From: Algibacillus agarilyticus
Lineage (GTDB): Bacteria > Pseudomonadota > Gammaproteobacteria > Enterobacterales > Alteromonadaceae
NCBI RefSeq assembly: GCF_003286125.1
Contig: NZ_QMED01000003.1
Span: 1 to 64,000 of the forward strand
DNA length: 64,000 nt
Reading direction: 5' to 3'
Shown piece after piece: positions 39,609 to 49,818 of the stretch; position 1 is the stretch's first letter, and each line of letters opens with the position of its first letter. Both the position numbers and the translations under genes were made by a program. The notes beneath the pieces were generated by a model that saw nothing but the letters and a program-made list of their open reading frames with translations, was not told the origin of the DNA and did no database searches.

Positions 39609-40622
39609 ATGAAAAATAGAGAAATGATAGCCCAAAAAATTAGAGGTAAACAAGTTGTCAATTATAACTTGTCGCGCTTCGTCAGTTCAGCACCTGATTT
39701 AGAGCAATGCCTCGAACGTCAACCTAAATTTGATGTGCCGTTTAATGCAGATAAAATAGATCATTATTTGCACAGCTTAGATCGCTCACTAAAATTAGTG
39801 CCTGGTGCCGCTGTTTATGTATGTCATGAAAAATTACCAGCCGTGATCACCGAAAAATTTGCAGATGAAAATTATTATTTAATTCAATACGCCCATCTTT
39901 GTAACGCTTATAATTTAAGTTATAAAAACCGTAATCTACGCACTAAACTGTCTATTAGTGGCTTGAGCAAAGGTACATCTGAGCTGATCAGTTATGACGA
40001 AGGCTTGCTGAAAAATATGATCATCATCATGAATGATGAAGGCTTGACCAACCTTTGCCAATTAACAAACCGTGGTAAAGCGCCTTTCAATGAGTTAAAA
40101 AAGCAATTACTCCGTGAAAAATACCTGTTTATGCAACTTGATACCCCTCTCACATTGCGCGCGAAATTTGATGACTTAATGAAATTAGTTTCACAAAATA
40201 ATCGTCCTAACATACTGGCAGTGAGTGCAAATTTATTTGGTTTAGTCTCTGAAATTATTGAAATAATTGAAACTCATGGCATTAAAAACGCTAAAGTTCA
40301 ATTATCTCGTCAGCACAATTTAGCGCAGAATGCGAAAAGCTTTATAGACGATTACGCCAATATGGTCACGAATGCTCAGCAGCTATCTGAAATGCTAAAT
40401 ACCAGCGTATCAACATTACAAAGACAATTTAAATTAGCTTACAACGAATCTATTGGTCAATATATTAAAGATCAGCGGTTAAAAGCCGCATCTAAATTTT
40501 TAGACCAAGAAATGAGTATTGAAGAAGTGAGTGAGTTACTTGGATATAGTTACCGCAGTGCATTTGAACGCGCGTTTAAAAACTACTACGGTTATTCTCC
40601 TGGCAACCATAAAAAGAAATAA
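39609..40622 (+). CDS. AraC-family transcriptional regulator
   Basis: A 337-residue protein with a C-terminal AraC-type double helix-turn-helix (~245-335). Visible landmarks are LSEMLNTSVSTLQRQFKLA, SIEEVSELLGYSYRSAFERA and FKNYYGYSPGNH. The first ~230 residues have no recognisable sugar-binding cupin. The start has AAGAGA close upstream; a second ATG five codons in is possible. It stands alone downstream of barA and convergent with the permease gene. Target genes and ligand are unknown. Confidence 0.85.
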   Translation: MKNREMIAQKIRGKQVVNYNLSRFVSSAPDLEQCLERQPKFDVPFNADKIDHYLHSLDRSLKLVPGAAVYVCHEKLPAVITEKFADENYYLIQYAHLCNAYNLSYKNRNLRTKLSISGLSKGTSELISYDEGLLKNMIIIMNDEGLTNLCQLTNRGKAPFNELKKQLLREKYLFMQLDTPLTLRAKFDDLMKLVSQNNRPNILAVSANLFGLVSEIIEIIETHGIKNAKVQLSRQHNLAQNAKSFIDDYANMVTNAQQLSEMLNTSVSTLQRQFKLAYNESIGQYIKDQRLKAASKFLDQEMSIEEVSELLGYSYRSAFERAFKNYYGYSPGNHKKK

Positions 40623-40627
40623 TTTTG

Positions 40628-40665
40628 TATCATTCCGAAAATTGACTTCGGGCTTCGGAATGATA
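40628..40665. terminator. Hairpin between convergent araC-type and permease genes
   Basis: TATCATTCCGAA (40628-40639) pairs perfectly with TTCGGAATGATA (40654-40665) around a 14-nt loop. It lies 6 nt after the regulator stop, so a bidirectional terminator is likely, although the U-tract is modest. Confidence 0.55.
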
Positions 40666-40682
40666 CGGCGTTTCAGTCTGTG

Positions 40683-43190
40683 CTACAAAGTACTCGCTTG
40701 TGTTTTAACGCTTCTTAACAGAACGCGACTACAGGCTAATTGACCAAAAATACCCAATATTAATGCACAGGCAATTGGGCTTAATATAATAAATTCAAAA
40801 TGCGGTGACCATTGCATTTTGAAAACTAAAATTTGTACGCCTGCCAAAATAATTTCCATTGTGATCGCAGCTAACAAGCCCGCTAGTGCACCTAAAAACA
40901 TAAACTCAAATGCAATACTGCGACTAATGAAATGACTGGAGGCCCCCAGTATTCGTAACACCATGACTTCTTGTTTACGTGTTGCCATACTGGCCTGTAT
41001 TTGAGCTTGTATTACTAACACACCCGCGATTAACACTAACACAAATATAAATTCAATAGCCATTGAGGCTTGCCCTGCAATTTGTTTCATTTGTGCCAAG
41101 ATCTGGTTGATGTCTATCAAACTACTCGTTGGGAATTGCATCATCAGTTGATTTAAATCCGCGGCTCTATCAGTAGGTAAATGAAAACTAGCAATATATG
41201 AAGCGTTAAAATCAGCTAAAACGTCATCACTAAATATCATGAAAAAGTTAGGCGTCATACTTTCCCATTTTACCTTACGAATACTGGTGACTTTCACATT
41301 TATTTCGCTGCCGGTGATCATGAATTTCAATTCATCACCTAACTTAATTTTCATACGTTTAGCGAGTTTTTCTTCTATTGAAACCTGAGAGTCAGTTGTA
41401 GATTTAGTCCACCATTCACCTTCAACAAGGGTATTCATATAAGGTATTTGCTGATGTGTTGTTAAGTTTAATTCACGTCCAATGCTTTCTCGTCGGTTCT
41501 CATCCGCTTTTTTCGGTTTCTCCTTGCTTACTTCATCAAATAAAACTTCGTTATTAACGGCAATCAAGCGGCCCCGAATGATAGGATACAAATCGGTGAC
41601 TTCAATATTGTTTTCAGAAAATGATGTTTCAAAAACCGTTTTTTGATGATGCGGCACATTGACAATAAAATAATTCGGCGTTCCCTCTTTTAATTGGTTT
41701 TGCCATTGACCGATTAAATCACCACGAAGTACCAGCACCAACAAAAACAATTGCACCGCGATCGTCAAGCTAATTAACTGCAAACTACTAGAGCGCGCAT
41801 TAACATATAAACGTGCAATTGCTAACTTTAAAGCAGAATGGCGATCTTTACTGGCTTTTCTCGATAGCCAAATACCAAACCGTGCCATGGCCAGTAATAA
41901 GGCCACTGCGGCCAAACTGCCGACAAACAAAATACTTGAAATCATCAAACTTTGACTAAATAAATACATCAACATAAAGATGCTGAGAACAGACACGATA
42001 TAAGCCAAAATAGTATAAGAGGATACCGACAACATATCGCGTCGAATAACACGTAACGGAGAAGCATTAAACAACTTCAGCATTGGGACAATCGAAAAAG
42101 CCCCTGCACATGTAATCCCCGTAAAAGCCGCTAGATACAAAGCTTTATAACTTATTGTCTGTATTTGTAATTCAACCGGCAATTTGGCTTTAATAAATTC
42201 AAAGACTCCCCATTCAATAATATATCCAACGCCAAGCCCGACACTTACCCCGACTAAAATCAATAAAGACAAATGTAATGTGAAAACTTCAATGATTTGC
42301 TTTTTAGTTGCACCAATCGTTTTAAAAATAGCGACCATATCAAAATGACGTTCTGCGTATTGTGTCGCGGCGACCCCTACCGCTGCAGCAGCGAGTAAAA
42401 CACTAATTAAGCTGGCAATCAAAAAATAACGACTGGCTTTTTTAATTGAGTTTCCAACTGGTGTGCTTTCATCATTGATGGTTTTCCAACGGTGTAAATC
42501 ATCACTCAATTGTGGTAAAAGCCATTCCTCATATTGAGTCATTTTTTCAGGCGAGCCCGTAAATGACGATCGATAATGAATACGAGAGCCAGGCTGAATA
42601 ACCTGAGTGCTCGGTACGTCATCAATATGAATTAAAACTTGCGCCCCGGTTGTAAAGGGACTAAAACCTTGATCAGGGGTAGATCCCAGTATCGCCGTTA
42701 CTTTAAATATTGCATCACCGATTTCAACAGAATCACCTAATGCAACCGATAATGTTTGAAAAAATTTTGCCGATAACCACACTTCACCAGGGCTGAGTTT
42801 TACATTAGTTTTAACATTATGGCCAAAGGGGTCCAACTGGGTAAAAATAGTCCCTTTTAGAGGATATGCATTATCAACGGCTTTAACGGTTGCTAGCATC
42901 ATTTCATCGTTAAAAAACACCATTGATGAAAAACGAATTTGATCGGCCGTTTGCAAACCTAATTCGGTTGGCGGCATTAAACGCTCATTTATCGGTTTAC
43001 CACTCGATAAAACACCATCTGCCGCTAAAAACTCACTACTTTTGACATTAATTGCATCCTGCATTTTTTGACTAAAGCTTGAAAGGGAATAAACAGATGC
43101 AACCGCTAAAATAATAGCGATTAACATAATGGTTAATTCATTTCTTTTAAGCTCGTGTTTAAGTAATCGATAAGATAAGTTAAATAACAT
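40683..43190 (-). CDS. ybbP: YbbP-like FtsX-family ABC permease
   Basis: Large permease of 835 residues with the MacB/FtsX layout: one N-terminal helix, a periplasmic domain, a core helix group (LIASLISVLLAAAAVGVAAT), a middle group, a second periplasmic domain, and a C-terminal group (FIFVLVLIAGVLVIQAQIQ). In E. coli the YbbA-YbbP pair is linked to lysophospholipase/envelope functions, with tesA divergent, exactly as here. It lies 133 nt downstream of the ATPase gene. The exported substrate is not established. Confidence 0.88.
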   Translation of the reverse strand: MLFNLSYRLLKHELKRNELTIMLIAIILAVASVYSLSSFSQKMQDAINVKSSEFLAADGVLSSGKPINERLMPPTELGLQTADQIRFSSMVFFNDEMMLATVKAVDNAYPLKGTIFTQLDPFGHNVKTNVKLSPGEVWLSAKFFQTLSVALGDSVEIGDAIFKVTAILGSTPDQGFSPFTTGAQVLIHIDDVPSTQVIQPGSRIHYRSSFTGSPEKMTQYEEWLLPQLSDDLHRWKTINDESTPVGNSIKKASRYFLIASLISVLLAAAAVGVAATQYAERHFDMVAIFKTIGATKKQIIEVFTLHLSLLILVGVSVGLGVGYIIEWGVFEFIKAKLPVELQIQTISYKALYLAAFTGITCAGAFSIVPMLKLFNASPLRVIRRDMLSVSSYTILAYIVSVLSIFMLMYLFSQSLMISSILFVGSLAAVALLLAMARFGIWLSRKASKDRHSALKLAIARLYVNARSSSLQLISLTIAVQLFLLVLVLRGDLIGQWQNQLKEGTPNYFIVNVPHHQKTVFETSFSENNIEVTDLYPIIRGRLIAVNNEVLFDEVSKEKPKKADENRRESIGRELNLTTHQQIPYMNTLVEGEWWTKSTTDSQVSIEEKLAKRMKIKLGDELKFMITGSEINVKVTSIRKVKWESMTPNFFMIFSDDVLADFNASYIASFHLPTDRAADLNQLMMQFPTSSLIDINQILAQMKQIAGQASMAIEFIFVLVLIAGVLVIQAQIQASMATRKQEVMVLRILGASSHFISRSIAFEFMFLGALAGLLAAITMEIILAGVQILVFKMQWSPHFEFIILSPIACALILGIFGQLACSRVLLRSVKTQASTL

Positions 43191-43323
43191 ATTTTTTTAT
43201 TTGTACCTTAACTGTATTTTTATTGGCTATTTGAGTAACTACAGCGTTTTTTTAGCCGTATTTACCCATTTATACTAGGCAGAGTGTTTACCGTGAGGTT
43301 ATTCTCTATAACATAACGATCAT

Positions 43324-44028
43324 TTAGTTCTTGGTTTTAACTTCAGCTGTTGTTTCCGTTATTACGCCAGCTTGCATTTTAAAAATGCGATCACACTTTT
43401 CAGCTAATTGATTATCATGTGTCACTATCACTAATGTTGTGTCATTTTCTTCATTCAATTGAAATAATAAATCTTCAATTAATTGGCTATTCGTTTCATC
43501 TAGATTACCGGTTGGCTCATCGGCAAACAGTAATTTAGGCTGACAAGCAAACGCACGTGCGATCGCAACACGCTGCTGTTCACCACCGGAGAGTTGATTG
43601 GGAAAATGATCAGGTCGGTGTGAGAGTCCCACAAGGTCTATCCAATTATCAGCCAAATTTTTAGCCTCTTTATGCGCCGCTAATTCAAGTGGTAACATAA
43701 TGTTTTCTATCGCCGTTAAACTGTCAATTAACATAAATGATTGATAAACAAAACCAACATCATTTGCTCTAACTTGAGCGCGTTGGTCTTCGTTCATTTT
43801 GTGAAGAGCATGATTATTTAGCCAAATTTCACCCGATGACGGACTATCTAACCCTGCTAACAAGCCTAATAAGGTAGATTTACCTGATCCTGAAGCACCA
43901 ATTATTGCAACGGTTTCTTTCGGATAAATTGCAAAGGTTGTGGGACAAAGTAGCTTGAGTTCTTGCTCATTAGTTCTTACAGTCTTAGTCAGTGTTTCTA
44001 CATTTAAAATAGGTTTATTCTTTAGCAT
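43324..44028 (-). CDS. ybbA: YbbA-like ABC transporter ATPase
   Basis: LolD/MacB-type ATPase of 234 residues. It has Walker A GASGSGKST, the Q-loop FVYQSFMLIDSLTA, signature LSGGEQQRVAIARAF, and Walker B LLFADEPTGNLDE. The ATG at 44028 shares two bases with the tesA ATG on the other strand; a TTG at 44040 is rejected. It partners the YbbP-like permease downstream. Confidence 0.92.
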   Translation of the reverse strand: MLKNKPILNVETLTKTVRTNEQELKLLCPTTFAIYPKETVAIIGASGSGKSTLLGLLAGLDSPSSGEIWLNNHALHKMNEDQRAQVRANDVGFVYQSFMLIDSLTAIENIMLPLELAAHKEAKNLADNWIDLVGLSHRPDHFPNQLSGGEQQRVAIARAFACQPKLLFADEPTGNLDETNSQLIEDLLFQLNEENDTTLVIVTHDNQLAEKCDRIFKMQAGVITETTAEVKTKN

Positions 44029-44656
44029 GTTTAGTCTCAAAAATGGTTTCTTAGTTTTAATACTTACTTTTACTTTTTATGTACAGGCAAACTCGACCAA
44101 AACGCAAATACTGGTGTTAGGTGACAGTTTAAGTGCAGGATACGGTTTATCTACACAAGAATCATGGGTACATCAAATAAATCAATATTGGTTAGAAGCA
44201 CAACAACCGCTGAGTTTAATTAACGCAAGTATTAGTGGTGAAACAACCGATGCCGGTTTAGCTCGTCTCCCCACCCTAATTAAAAGGCATGAGCCCCAGT
44301 GGCTAATAATCGAGTTAGGTGCAAACGATGGGCTTCGCGGTTTTTCGCTTAATTTAATTAAGCAAAATTTAATACAGCTTATTCGCATTGCTAAAGAAAA
44401 TAACATAAAACCTATTTTATTTGCTATGCAAGTTCCGCCTAATTACGGTAATCGATACAGTAAACGCTTCAGTCAATTATTTTATGATGTAGCCAAAGAA
44501 TATGCAGTACCCGTTGTGCCATTGTTTATTGAGTCAGTTGTATTAGACCCCGCACTCATGCAAGCCGATGGTTTACACCCTAATGCTAAAGCTCAACCGA
44601 TTATTGCAGAGAAAGTAAGAACGACGCTAGAAGCCATATTAACCAAGTCATATTAA
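44027..44656 (+). CDS. tesA: Thioesterase I / lysophospholipase L1 (TesA)
   Basis: Periplasmic SGNH-hydrolase that cleaves acyl-CoA and lysophospholipids. A signal peptide (MFSLKNGFLVLILTFTFYVQA) is followed by block I GDSLSAGYG with the catalytic Ser, then GANDGLRG (Asn block), and DGLHPN with the catalytic Asp/His. The mature size matches E. coli TesA. The ATG at 44027 overlaps the divergent ybbA start codon in CATG, so the promoter must lie inside ybbA. Confidence 0.95.
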   Translation: MFSLKNGFLVLILTFTFYVQANSTKTQILVLGDSLSAGYGLSTQESWVHQINQYWLEAQQPLSLINASISGETTDAGLARLPTLIKRHEPQWLIIELGANDGLRGFSLNLIKQNLIQLIRIAKENNIKPILFAMQVPPNYGNRYSKRFSQLFYDVAKEYAVPVVPLFIESVVLDPALMQADGLHPNAKAQPIIAEKVRTTLEAILTKSY

Positions 44657-44676
44657 ATTAAGCCTAGGTAACGAGC

Positions 44677-44947
44677 TTATACCAATCCGTAATAATAAGA
44701 GCCCACTCAGCGAGCATTTTAATGCTCTTAATCAAGGCGCTTAAATGAATCAATCGTGGTGCTCTTTTGAGTTCGAACAACACAGAGTAAGCGCATTTAA
44801 AACTCGCCTGAAAGGAATGCCCCAGCGGCTTTTGACCTGCGTTATCGGTATTTGAAAGGGAACAACCATTCCTGTACACCGACGCCTTGTTCAAAAACCG
44901 CTGGATGCATTCTAAGAGATCACTTATTTATATGAATTGGCATTAAT
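44677..44947. repeat. MITE-like element in the tesA-glgP gap
   Basis: About 270 bp bounded by imperfect inverted ends: TTATACCAATCCGTAATAAT on the left and, read inward from the right, TTAATGCCAATTCATATAA. A spurious frame (44664-44894) inside encodes no recognisable domain. The ACCAAT-type ends resemble small non-autonomous elements in Alteromonadales genomes. Copy number is needed to confirm it. Confidence 0.4.
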
Positions 44948-44962
44948 TAATACAGAGCTTGA

Positions 44963-45018
44963 GTTGAAGGTTTGAAGGTTTGAAGGTTTGAAGGTTTGAA
45001 GGTTTGAAGGTTTGAAGA
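44963..45018. repeat. 8-bp tandem repeat TTTGAAGG, about seven copies
   Basis: Five perfect copies of TTTGAAGG run from 44971 to 45010, flanked by a left copy changed at its first base(s) and a right copy ending TTTGAAGA. It lies between a MITE-like element and the glgP terminator. Tandem octamers of this kind slip readily and vary between strains. Confidence 0.9.
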
Positions 45019-45040
45019 AATAACGTTTGAGACCAACAAG

Positions 45041-45070
45041 AAAGCCGTATTAAAGAAATAATACGGCTTT
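45041..45070 (-). terminator. Intrinsic terminator after glgP
   Basis: AAAGCCGTATT (45041-45051) pairs perfectly with AATACGGCTTT (45060-45070). On the minus strand the stem ends in TTTCTTGTT, 35 nt past the glgP stop. Confidence 0.75.
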
Positions 45071-45104
45071 AAATTTGTCACCTAAAATTTAATGCATTCA
45101 AATT

Positions 45105-47705
45105 TTATTCAACAACAGAGAAAGCTTCGAGTTTCCAAATGTTATCAACGTAATCTTGTATTGAACGATCTGAATTAAACTTAGCCATTCGAGCTGTGTT
45201 CATAATAGCCATGCGTGCCCATGTCTTTTTGTCATTAAATAAAACATCAACTTTTTTGTGCGCTTCTGAATAAGATTCATAATCAGCCAAACATAAGTAG
45301 GCATCACCATCATCAAGTAAACTGCGTTTAACTGCAGCTAACTCACCTGGTTTACCTGGCGTGAAGTAATCAGTGTCAAACCAATCTAATACGGCTTTTA
45401 GCTCTTCATTTCCGTAATAATAATCCCAAGGGTTATAACCATCCGCTTTAGCTTTTTTAACTTCATCTACCGTTAAACCAAAGATAACCACATTATCTTC
45501 GCCTGCTTCTTCAGCAATTTCGATATTTGCGCCATCTAATGTGCCAACCGTAATAGCACCATTAAGTGCTAGCTTCATGTTACCCGTGCCAGACGCCTCT
45601 TTACCCGCAGTAGAAATTTGTTCAGACACATCAGCGGCTGGGATCATTTTTTCTGCGAGTGAAACTCGATAGTTAGGTAAGAAAACAACTTTCAACTTAT
45701 CTTTAATGCGAGAATCATTATTGATGCGATCAGCCACTTTATTAATTGCATAAATGATTTCTTTAGCAAGATAATAACCAGGCGCTGCTTTGGCACCAAA
45801 TATAAATACGCGTTTTGGCATTGGGTAATCAGGGTTTTGTAACAAACGACGATACAAGGCCATGATATGAATTAAATTAAGTTGTTGACGTTTATATTCA
45901 TGTAAACGCTTAATTTGAATATCAAATAGTGCTGTCGGGTCAACTTCAACACCGGTTAAGTCCTTAATAACCTCGGCTAAATCAACTTTATTTTCATGTT
46001 TAATATCCATGTAGCGTTTTTGGAATTTAGCGTTATCAGCGAGCGATTCAATAGCTCTAATTTTATCTTGGTTTACTGGCCAATCTTTATCTGCATATTC
46101 ACTGATTAAATTAGACAAACGTGGATTACAAGACTTCAACCAACGTCGAGGCGTAACACCATTTGTTACGTTAGTGAATTTATCCTGCCAAATTTCATTA
46201 AACTCAGGGAATAAATCAGACTTAACAAGAGCAGAATGTACTTGTGCAACCCCATTAACTTTAAAGCTACCGATAACCGCTAAATTACCCATGCGAACCA
46301 TTTTTTCATTGCCTTCTTGGATAATAGATAATTTTGATTTTATCGCATCATCACCAGGGAAGAACTGATCACATATACCGTTAAGGAAGCGGCTATTAAT
46401 TTCATAAATAATTTCTAAATGGCGTGGTAAAACCTTTTCAAATAAACGCACAGACCATTTTTCTAGCGCTTCAGGTAATAAAGTATGATTAGTATAAGCA
46501 AAGACGCCTTGGCAGATATCCCATGCTTGATCCCATTCCATACCCGCTCTGTCAATTAAAATGCGCATTAACTCAGGTATCGCAACAACAGGGTGCGTGT
46601 CATTTAATTGCACAACGACTTGCTCTACAAATTGACTCCAATCTTCACCGTGCGCACGTTTATATCGACGCACAATATCTTTAATCGAGCAAGCGCAGAA
46701 AAAGTATTGTTGAATTAAACGTAACTCTTTACCTTGGTCTGTTTCATCATTTGGGTATAAAACTTTTGAAATCGTTTCGGCTTGAACATTTTCAACTTGA
46801 GAATCTAAATAACCACCGGCATTAAATACATCCCAATTGAAAAAATCAGATGCACGGCTTTCCCACAAACGCAAAACGTTAACCGTGGTCGCACCGTAAC
46901 CCACAACCGGAATATCCCAAGGAACCCCTTTTATAATTCGACCTGGATGCCATTCTTTTTGAACCTTACCCTCGTCAGTGTATTTTGTTTCTACATAACC
47001 ATAAACTGGGATTTCTTGTACAGATTCTGGGCGGCAAATTTCCCACGGGTTGCCGTATTCGCGCCAACTATCGGGTCGCTCAAATTGGCGACCATCTTGA
47101 AATGTTTGGTTAAATAAACCATGTTCATAATGAATACCATAACCAATGGCTGGGTATTGTAAAGTCGCTAAGGAATCAATAAAACAAGCCGCTAAACGAC
47201 CTAAGCCACCATTACCGAGGGCTAAATCAGGTTCTTCTTCCGCAACCGCATGAAAATCTTGACCAAGTTCAGTGAGCGCCGCCGCCGCGGTTTCCATTAA
47301 GCCAATATTACACATGTTATTTTTAAGTAAACGGCCCATTAAAAATTCAAGCGATAAATAATGCACCGCGCGTGTATCTTTATTAAAGTGTGTTTTTTGT
47401 GTTTTGGTTACTCGTTCAAAAATTATTTCATTAACGGCAGCTGCCGTTGCATTAAACCATGCTTTTTCATTCGCTTTATTTTGATCAGTACCTTGCGTGA
47501 CATGTAGATGTTTTACAATGGAGTCTTTTAATTCTTCTGTCGATATATCAAATCGTTCATTTGGATCAACAAAGGTTGCATTCGATATTGTTTTAATTGC
47601 TTCAACCGTTTTTTTAGTCGTTTTTGCAGCTGTTGATTTTTTAGTGACTGTTTTTTTAGCAGTCGCTTTAGCTGTACGGCGAGTTTTAGTTGTTGTCGTC
47701 GTCAT
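45105..47705 (-). CDS. glgP: Glycogen/maltodextrin phosphorylase with basic N-terminal tail
   Basis: Releases glucose 1-phosphate from alpha-glucans using pyridoxal phosphate. At 866 residues it is ~50 longer than E. coli GlgP. The PLP lysine lies in [15 protein letters not shown]. Other landmarks are [17 protein letters not shown] and [15 protein letters not shown]. The extra length is an N-terminal tail rich in Lys, Thr and Ala (first ~37 residues) that resembles histone-H1-like tails. It lies next to pgm, which would convert its product to glucose 6-phosphate. Regulation is not visible. Confidence 0.96.
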   Translation of the reverse strand: MTTTTTKTRRTAKATAKKTVTKKSTAAKTTKKTVEAIKTISNATFVDPNERFDISTEELKDSIVKHLHVTQGTDQNKANEKAWFNATAAAVNEIIFERVTKTQKTHFNKDTRAVHYLSLEFLMGRLLKNNMCNIGLMETAAAALTELGQDFHAVAEEEPDLALGNGGLGRLAACFIDSLATLQYPAIGYGIHYEHGLFNQTFQDGRQFERPDSWREYGNPWEICRPESVQEIPVYGYVETKYTDEGKVQKEWHPGRIIKGVPWDIPVVGYGATTVNVLRLWESRASDFFNWDVFNAGGYLDSQVENVQAETISKVLYPNDETDQGKELRLIQQYFFCACSIKDIVRRYKRAHGEDWSQFVEQVVVQLNDTHPVVAIPELMRILIDRAGMEWDQAWDICQGVFAYTNHTLLPEALEKWSVRLFEKVLPRHLEIIYEINSRFLNGICDQFFPGDDAIKSKLSIIQEGNEKMVRMGNLAVIGSFKVNGVAQVHSALVKSDLFPEFNEIWQDKFTNVTNGVTPRRWLKSCNPRLSNLISEYADKDWPVNQDKIRAIESLADNAKFQKRYMDIKHENKVDLAEVIKDLTGVEVDPTALFDIQIKRLHEYKRQQLNLIHIMALYRRLLQNPDYPMPKRVFIFGAKAAPGYYLAKEIIYAINKVADRINNDSRIKDKLKVVFLPNYRVSLAEKMIPAADVSEQISTAGKEASGTGNMKLALNGAITVGTLDGANIEIAEEAGEDNVVIFGLTVDEVKKAKADGYNPWDYYYGNEELKAVLDWFDTDYFTPGKPGELAAVKRSLLDDGDAYLCLADYESYSEAHKKVDVLFNDKKTWARMAIMNTARMAKFNSDRSIQDYVDNIWKLEAFSVVE

Positions 47706-47781
47706 AAATAACCTTCATTAATTTATGCCACTAGCTACACCATAACACACTGGTACTTCGAGCTAAGCGGCTGGGTTTAAG

Positions 47782-47801
47782 GCGGCTTGCAAGCAAGCCG
47801 C
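47782..47801 (-). terminator. Hairpin between pgm and glgP
   Basis: GCGGCTTGC (47782-47790) pairs with GCAAGCCGC (47793-47801), a tight GC-rich stem 9 nt after the pgm stop. The U-tract is short, so it may be a partial terminator or an RNA-stability element within a pgm-glgP transcript. Confidence 0.5.
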
Positions 47802-47809
47802 TTATTTTC

Positions 47810-49456
47810 TTATAAACCAGCCTTTTTAAAAGTTTGGTTTACTATTTCTTGAGCTTCGGTCGCGATCGTTTGAATATGTTCGTCACCTAAAAAGCTTTCA
47901 CAATAAATTTTGTAGATATCTTCGGTTCCAGATGGACGCGCAGCAAACCAACCATTTTCAGTGATTACTTTCAATCCACCTATTGCAGCACCGTTACCAG
48001 GTGCATGTGTTAATTTGGATATAATCGGTTCACCCGCCAATGTGTTAGCTTCAACATCATCAGCCGTTAAGTTTTTAAGGACTTCTTTTTGAGCTAAAGA
48101 AGCCACAGCATCAGACCGTTTATAAACTGGAGCACCGTATTCTTGCGTTAAAGCTTGGTAATGTTGCGCTGGATCTTTACCTGTTACGGCTGTTATTTCT
48201 GCCGCTAGTAGCGCTAAAATAATACCGTCTTTATCGGTTGACCATGCCGTACCATCTTTACGTAAGAAAGAAGCACCCGCGCTTTCTTCACCGCCAAAAC
48301 CACAAGTACCCTGATGTAAGCCATCAACGAACCATTTAAAGCCTACCGGGACTTCTTTTAATTCACGACCTAATGATTTCGCAACTCGGTCGATCATTGA
48401 ACTAGATACTAGCGTTTTACCTATCGCTAATGACTTATCCCACCCTTCACGGTGTTGGAATAAATAATTTATAGCAACTGATAAATAATGATTAGGATTC
48501 ATTAAGCCAGCACTGCGAGTAACAATACCGTGACGGTCATAATCTGGATCATTACCCACGGCAATATCAAACTGTTCTTTTAAGCTTATTAAACCTGACA
48601 TCGCATAAGGTGAAGAGCAATCCATGCGAATTTTTCCATCTTTATCTAAATGCATAAAAGAAAAAGTTGGATCGATAAAGTTATTAACCTTTTTAATATT
48701 TAAACCGTAGGTTTCAGCGATTACATCCCAATAAGCAATGCCTGAACCGCCTAACGGGTCAACACCAATCGATAAGCCTGAATCAGCAATCGCTTTTAAG
48801 TTTAAAACTTGGTCTAAATCATCAACATAAGGTTTGATATAATCGTGTTCAGTCACGCTCTTGATCGCGCGATCAAATGGAGTACGCTTAACACTCGATA
48901 ATTTTTCAACGATAAGTTGATTCGCACGCGCTTGTATTAAGTTAGTTACATCTGAATCAGCCGGCCCACCGTTTGGCGGATTGTATTTAAAACCACCATC
49001 TTGAGGTGGATTATGTGAAGGTGTAATAACGACACCATCAGCAAAGCCCGACGTACGCCCTTTGTTATAGCCTAAAATAGCATGTGAAATGACCGGCGTT
49101 GGGGTGTAACCACGGCCCGCTTGAATCACTACATCAACACCGTTAGCAACAAAGACTTCAACAGCCGTAGCAAACGCACATTCTGATAGCGCATGTGTAT
49201 CGATCCCCACATACATAGGACCCGAATAACCTTGCTGTGAACGATATTCTGCTAATGCTTGGCAAATAGCGGCTATATGCGTGTCATTAAACGTATAATT
49301 AAACGAGCAGCCTCGATGACCTGAAGTGCCAAAGCTCACTAATTGAGTCGGATCTGATGCATCAGGGGTGTTTAAATAATACTCGCTCACTAAACGTGAA
49401 ATATTAGTTAAGTCTTGAGCTTGAGTCGGTTGACCTGCTCTTTCATGCAACGCCAT
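47810..49456 (-). CDS. pgm: Alpha-D-glucose phosphate-specific phosphoglucomutase
   Basis: Interconverts glucose 1- and 6-phosphate. The active-site serine is in [15 protein letters not shown]; metal binding is in DPDYDRHG; the sugar loop is GEESAGASF and the phosphate loop is [11 protein letters not shown]. 548 residues matches the E. coli Pgm type. It lies just upstream of glgP, giving a glycogen-use pair. The 362-nt gap on its 5' side (49457-49818) shows no gene. Confidence 0.97.
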   Translation of the reverse strand: MALHERAGQPTQAQDLTNISRLVSEYYLNTPDASDPTQLVSFGTSGHRGCSFNYTFNDTHIAAICQALAEYRSQQGYSGPMYVGIDTHALSECAFATAVEVFVANGVDVVIQAGRGYTPTPVISHAILGYNKGRTSGFADGVVITPSHNPPQDGGFKYNPPNGGPADSDVTNLIQARANQLIVEKLSSVKRTPFDRAIKSVTEHDYIKPYVDDLDQVLNLKAIADSGLSIGVDPLGGSGIAYWDVIAETYGLNIKKVNNFIDPTFSFMHLDKDGKIRMDCSSPYAMSGLISLKEQFDIAVGNDPDYDRHGIVTRSAGLMNPNHYLSVAINYLFQHREGWDKSLAIGKTLVSSSMIDRVAKSLGRELKEVPVGFKWFVDGLHQGTCGFGGEESAGASFLRKDGTAWSTDKDGIILALLAAEITAVTGKDPAQHYQALTQEYGAPVYKRSDAVASLAQKEVLKNLTADDVEANTLAGEPIISKLTHAPGNGAAIGGLKVITENGWFAARPSGTEDIYKIYCESFLGDEHIQTIATEAQEIVNQTFKKAGL

Positions 49457-49818
49457 AGGTTGATTCCTTATTTTTATTGTTCTCGCAGGTGAACTTAAAA
49501 AGAACAGCGCGGATTATTGTGTTTAAAAATTGCGTAAATTATTTTTTAATGTGTTTATCTATTTCTACGCTGCCTTCATTCACTTGCCGCAATCAACATC
49601 AGATGTCGCTAATTATTGATTAAAGATAGGGGAATTCACAACAGGTAGAACCACAACATACGAATGCAGTGGTCATTTAGTGTTAAATTTTTTAAGTTTT
49701 GATGTAAAAATCCATTTATTTATTTGTCCATAAGCTATTTGGGGGATAATGATAAATCTATCTTGCAAGAATATTGCCAGTTAATAATGACAACATTCTT
49801 ACACGACTACAGCTTATT

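Noticed and set aside
39431-39661. Two overlapping minus-strand frames near the araC-type start
   Set aside because: AT-rich, hydrophobic by composition only, in the promoter region of the regulator gene, with no ribosome site.
44664-44894. Open frame of 76 codons on the minus strand
   Set aside because: Lies within the MITE-like repeat, has no ribosome site or recognisable domain, and is probably chance coding in a repeat.
44963-45018. Short regular repeats as a CRISPR array
   Set aside because: The units are 8 bp and directly adjacent, with no spacers; it is a simple tandem repeat.
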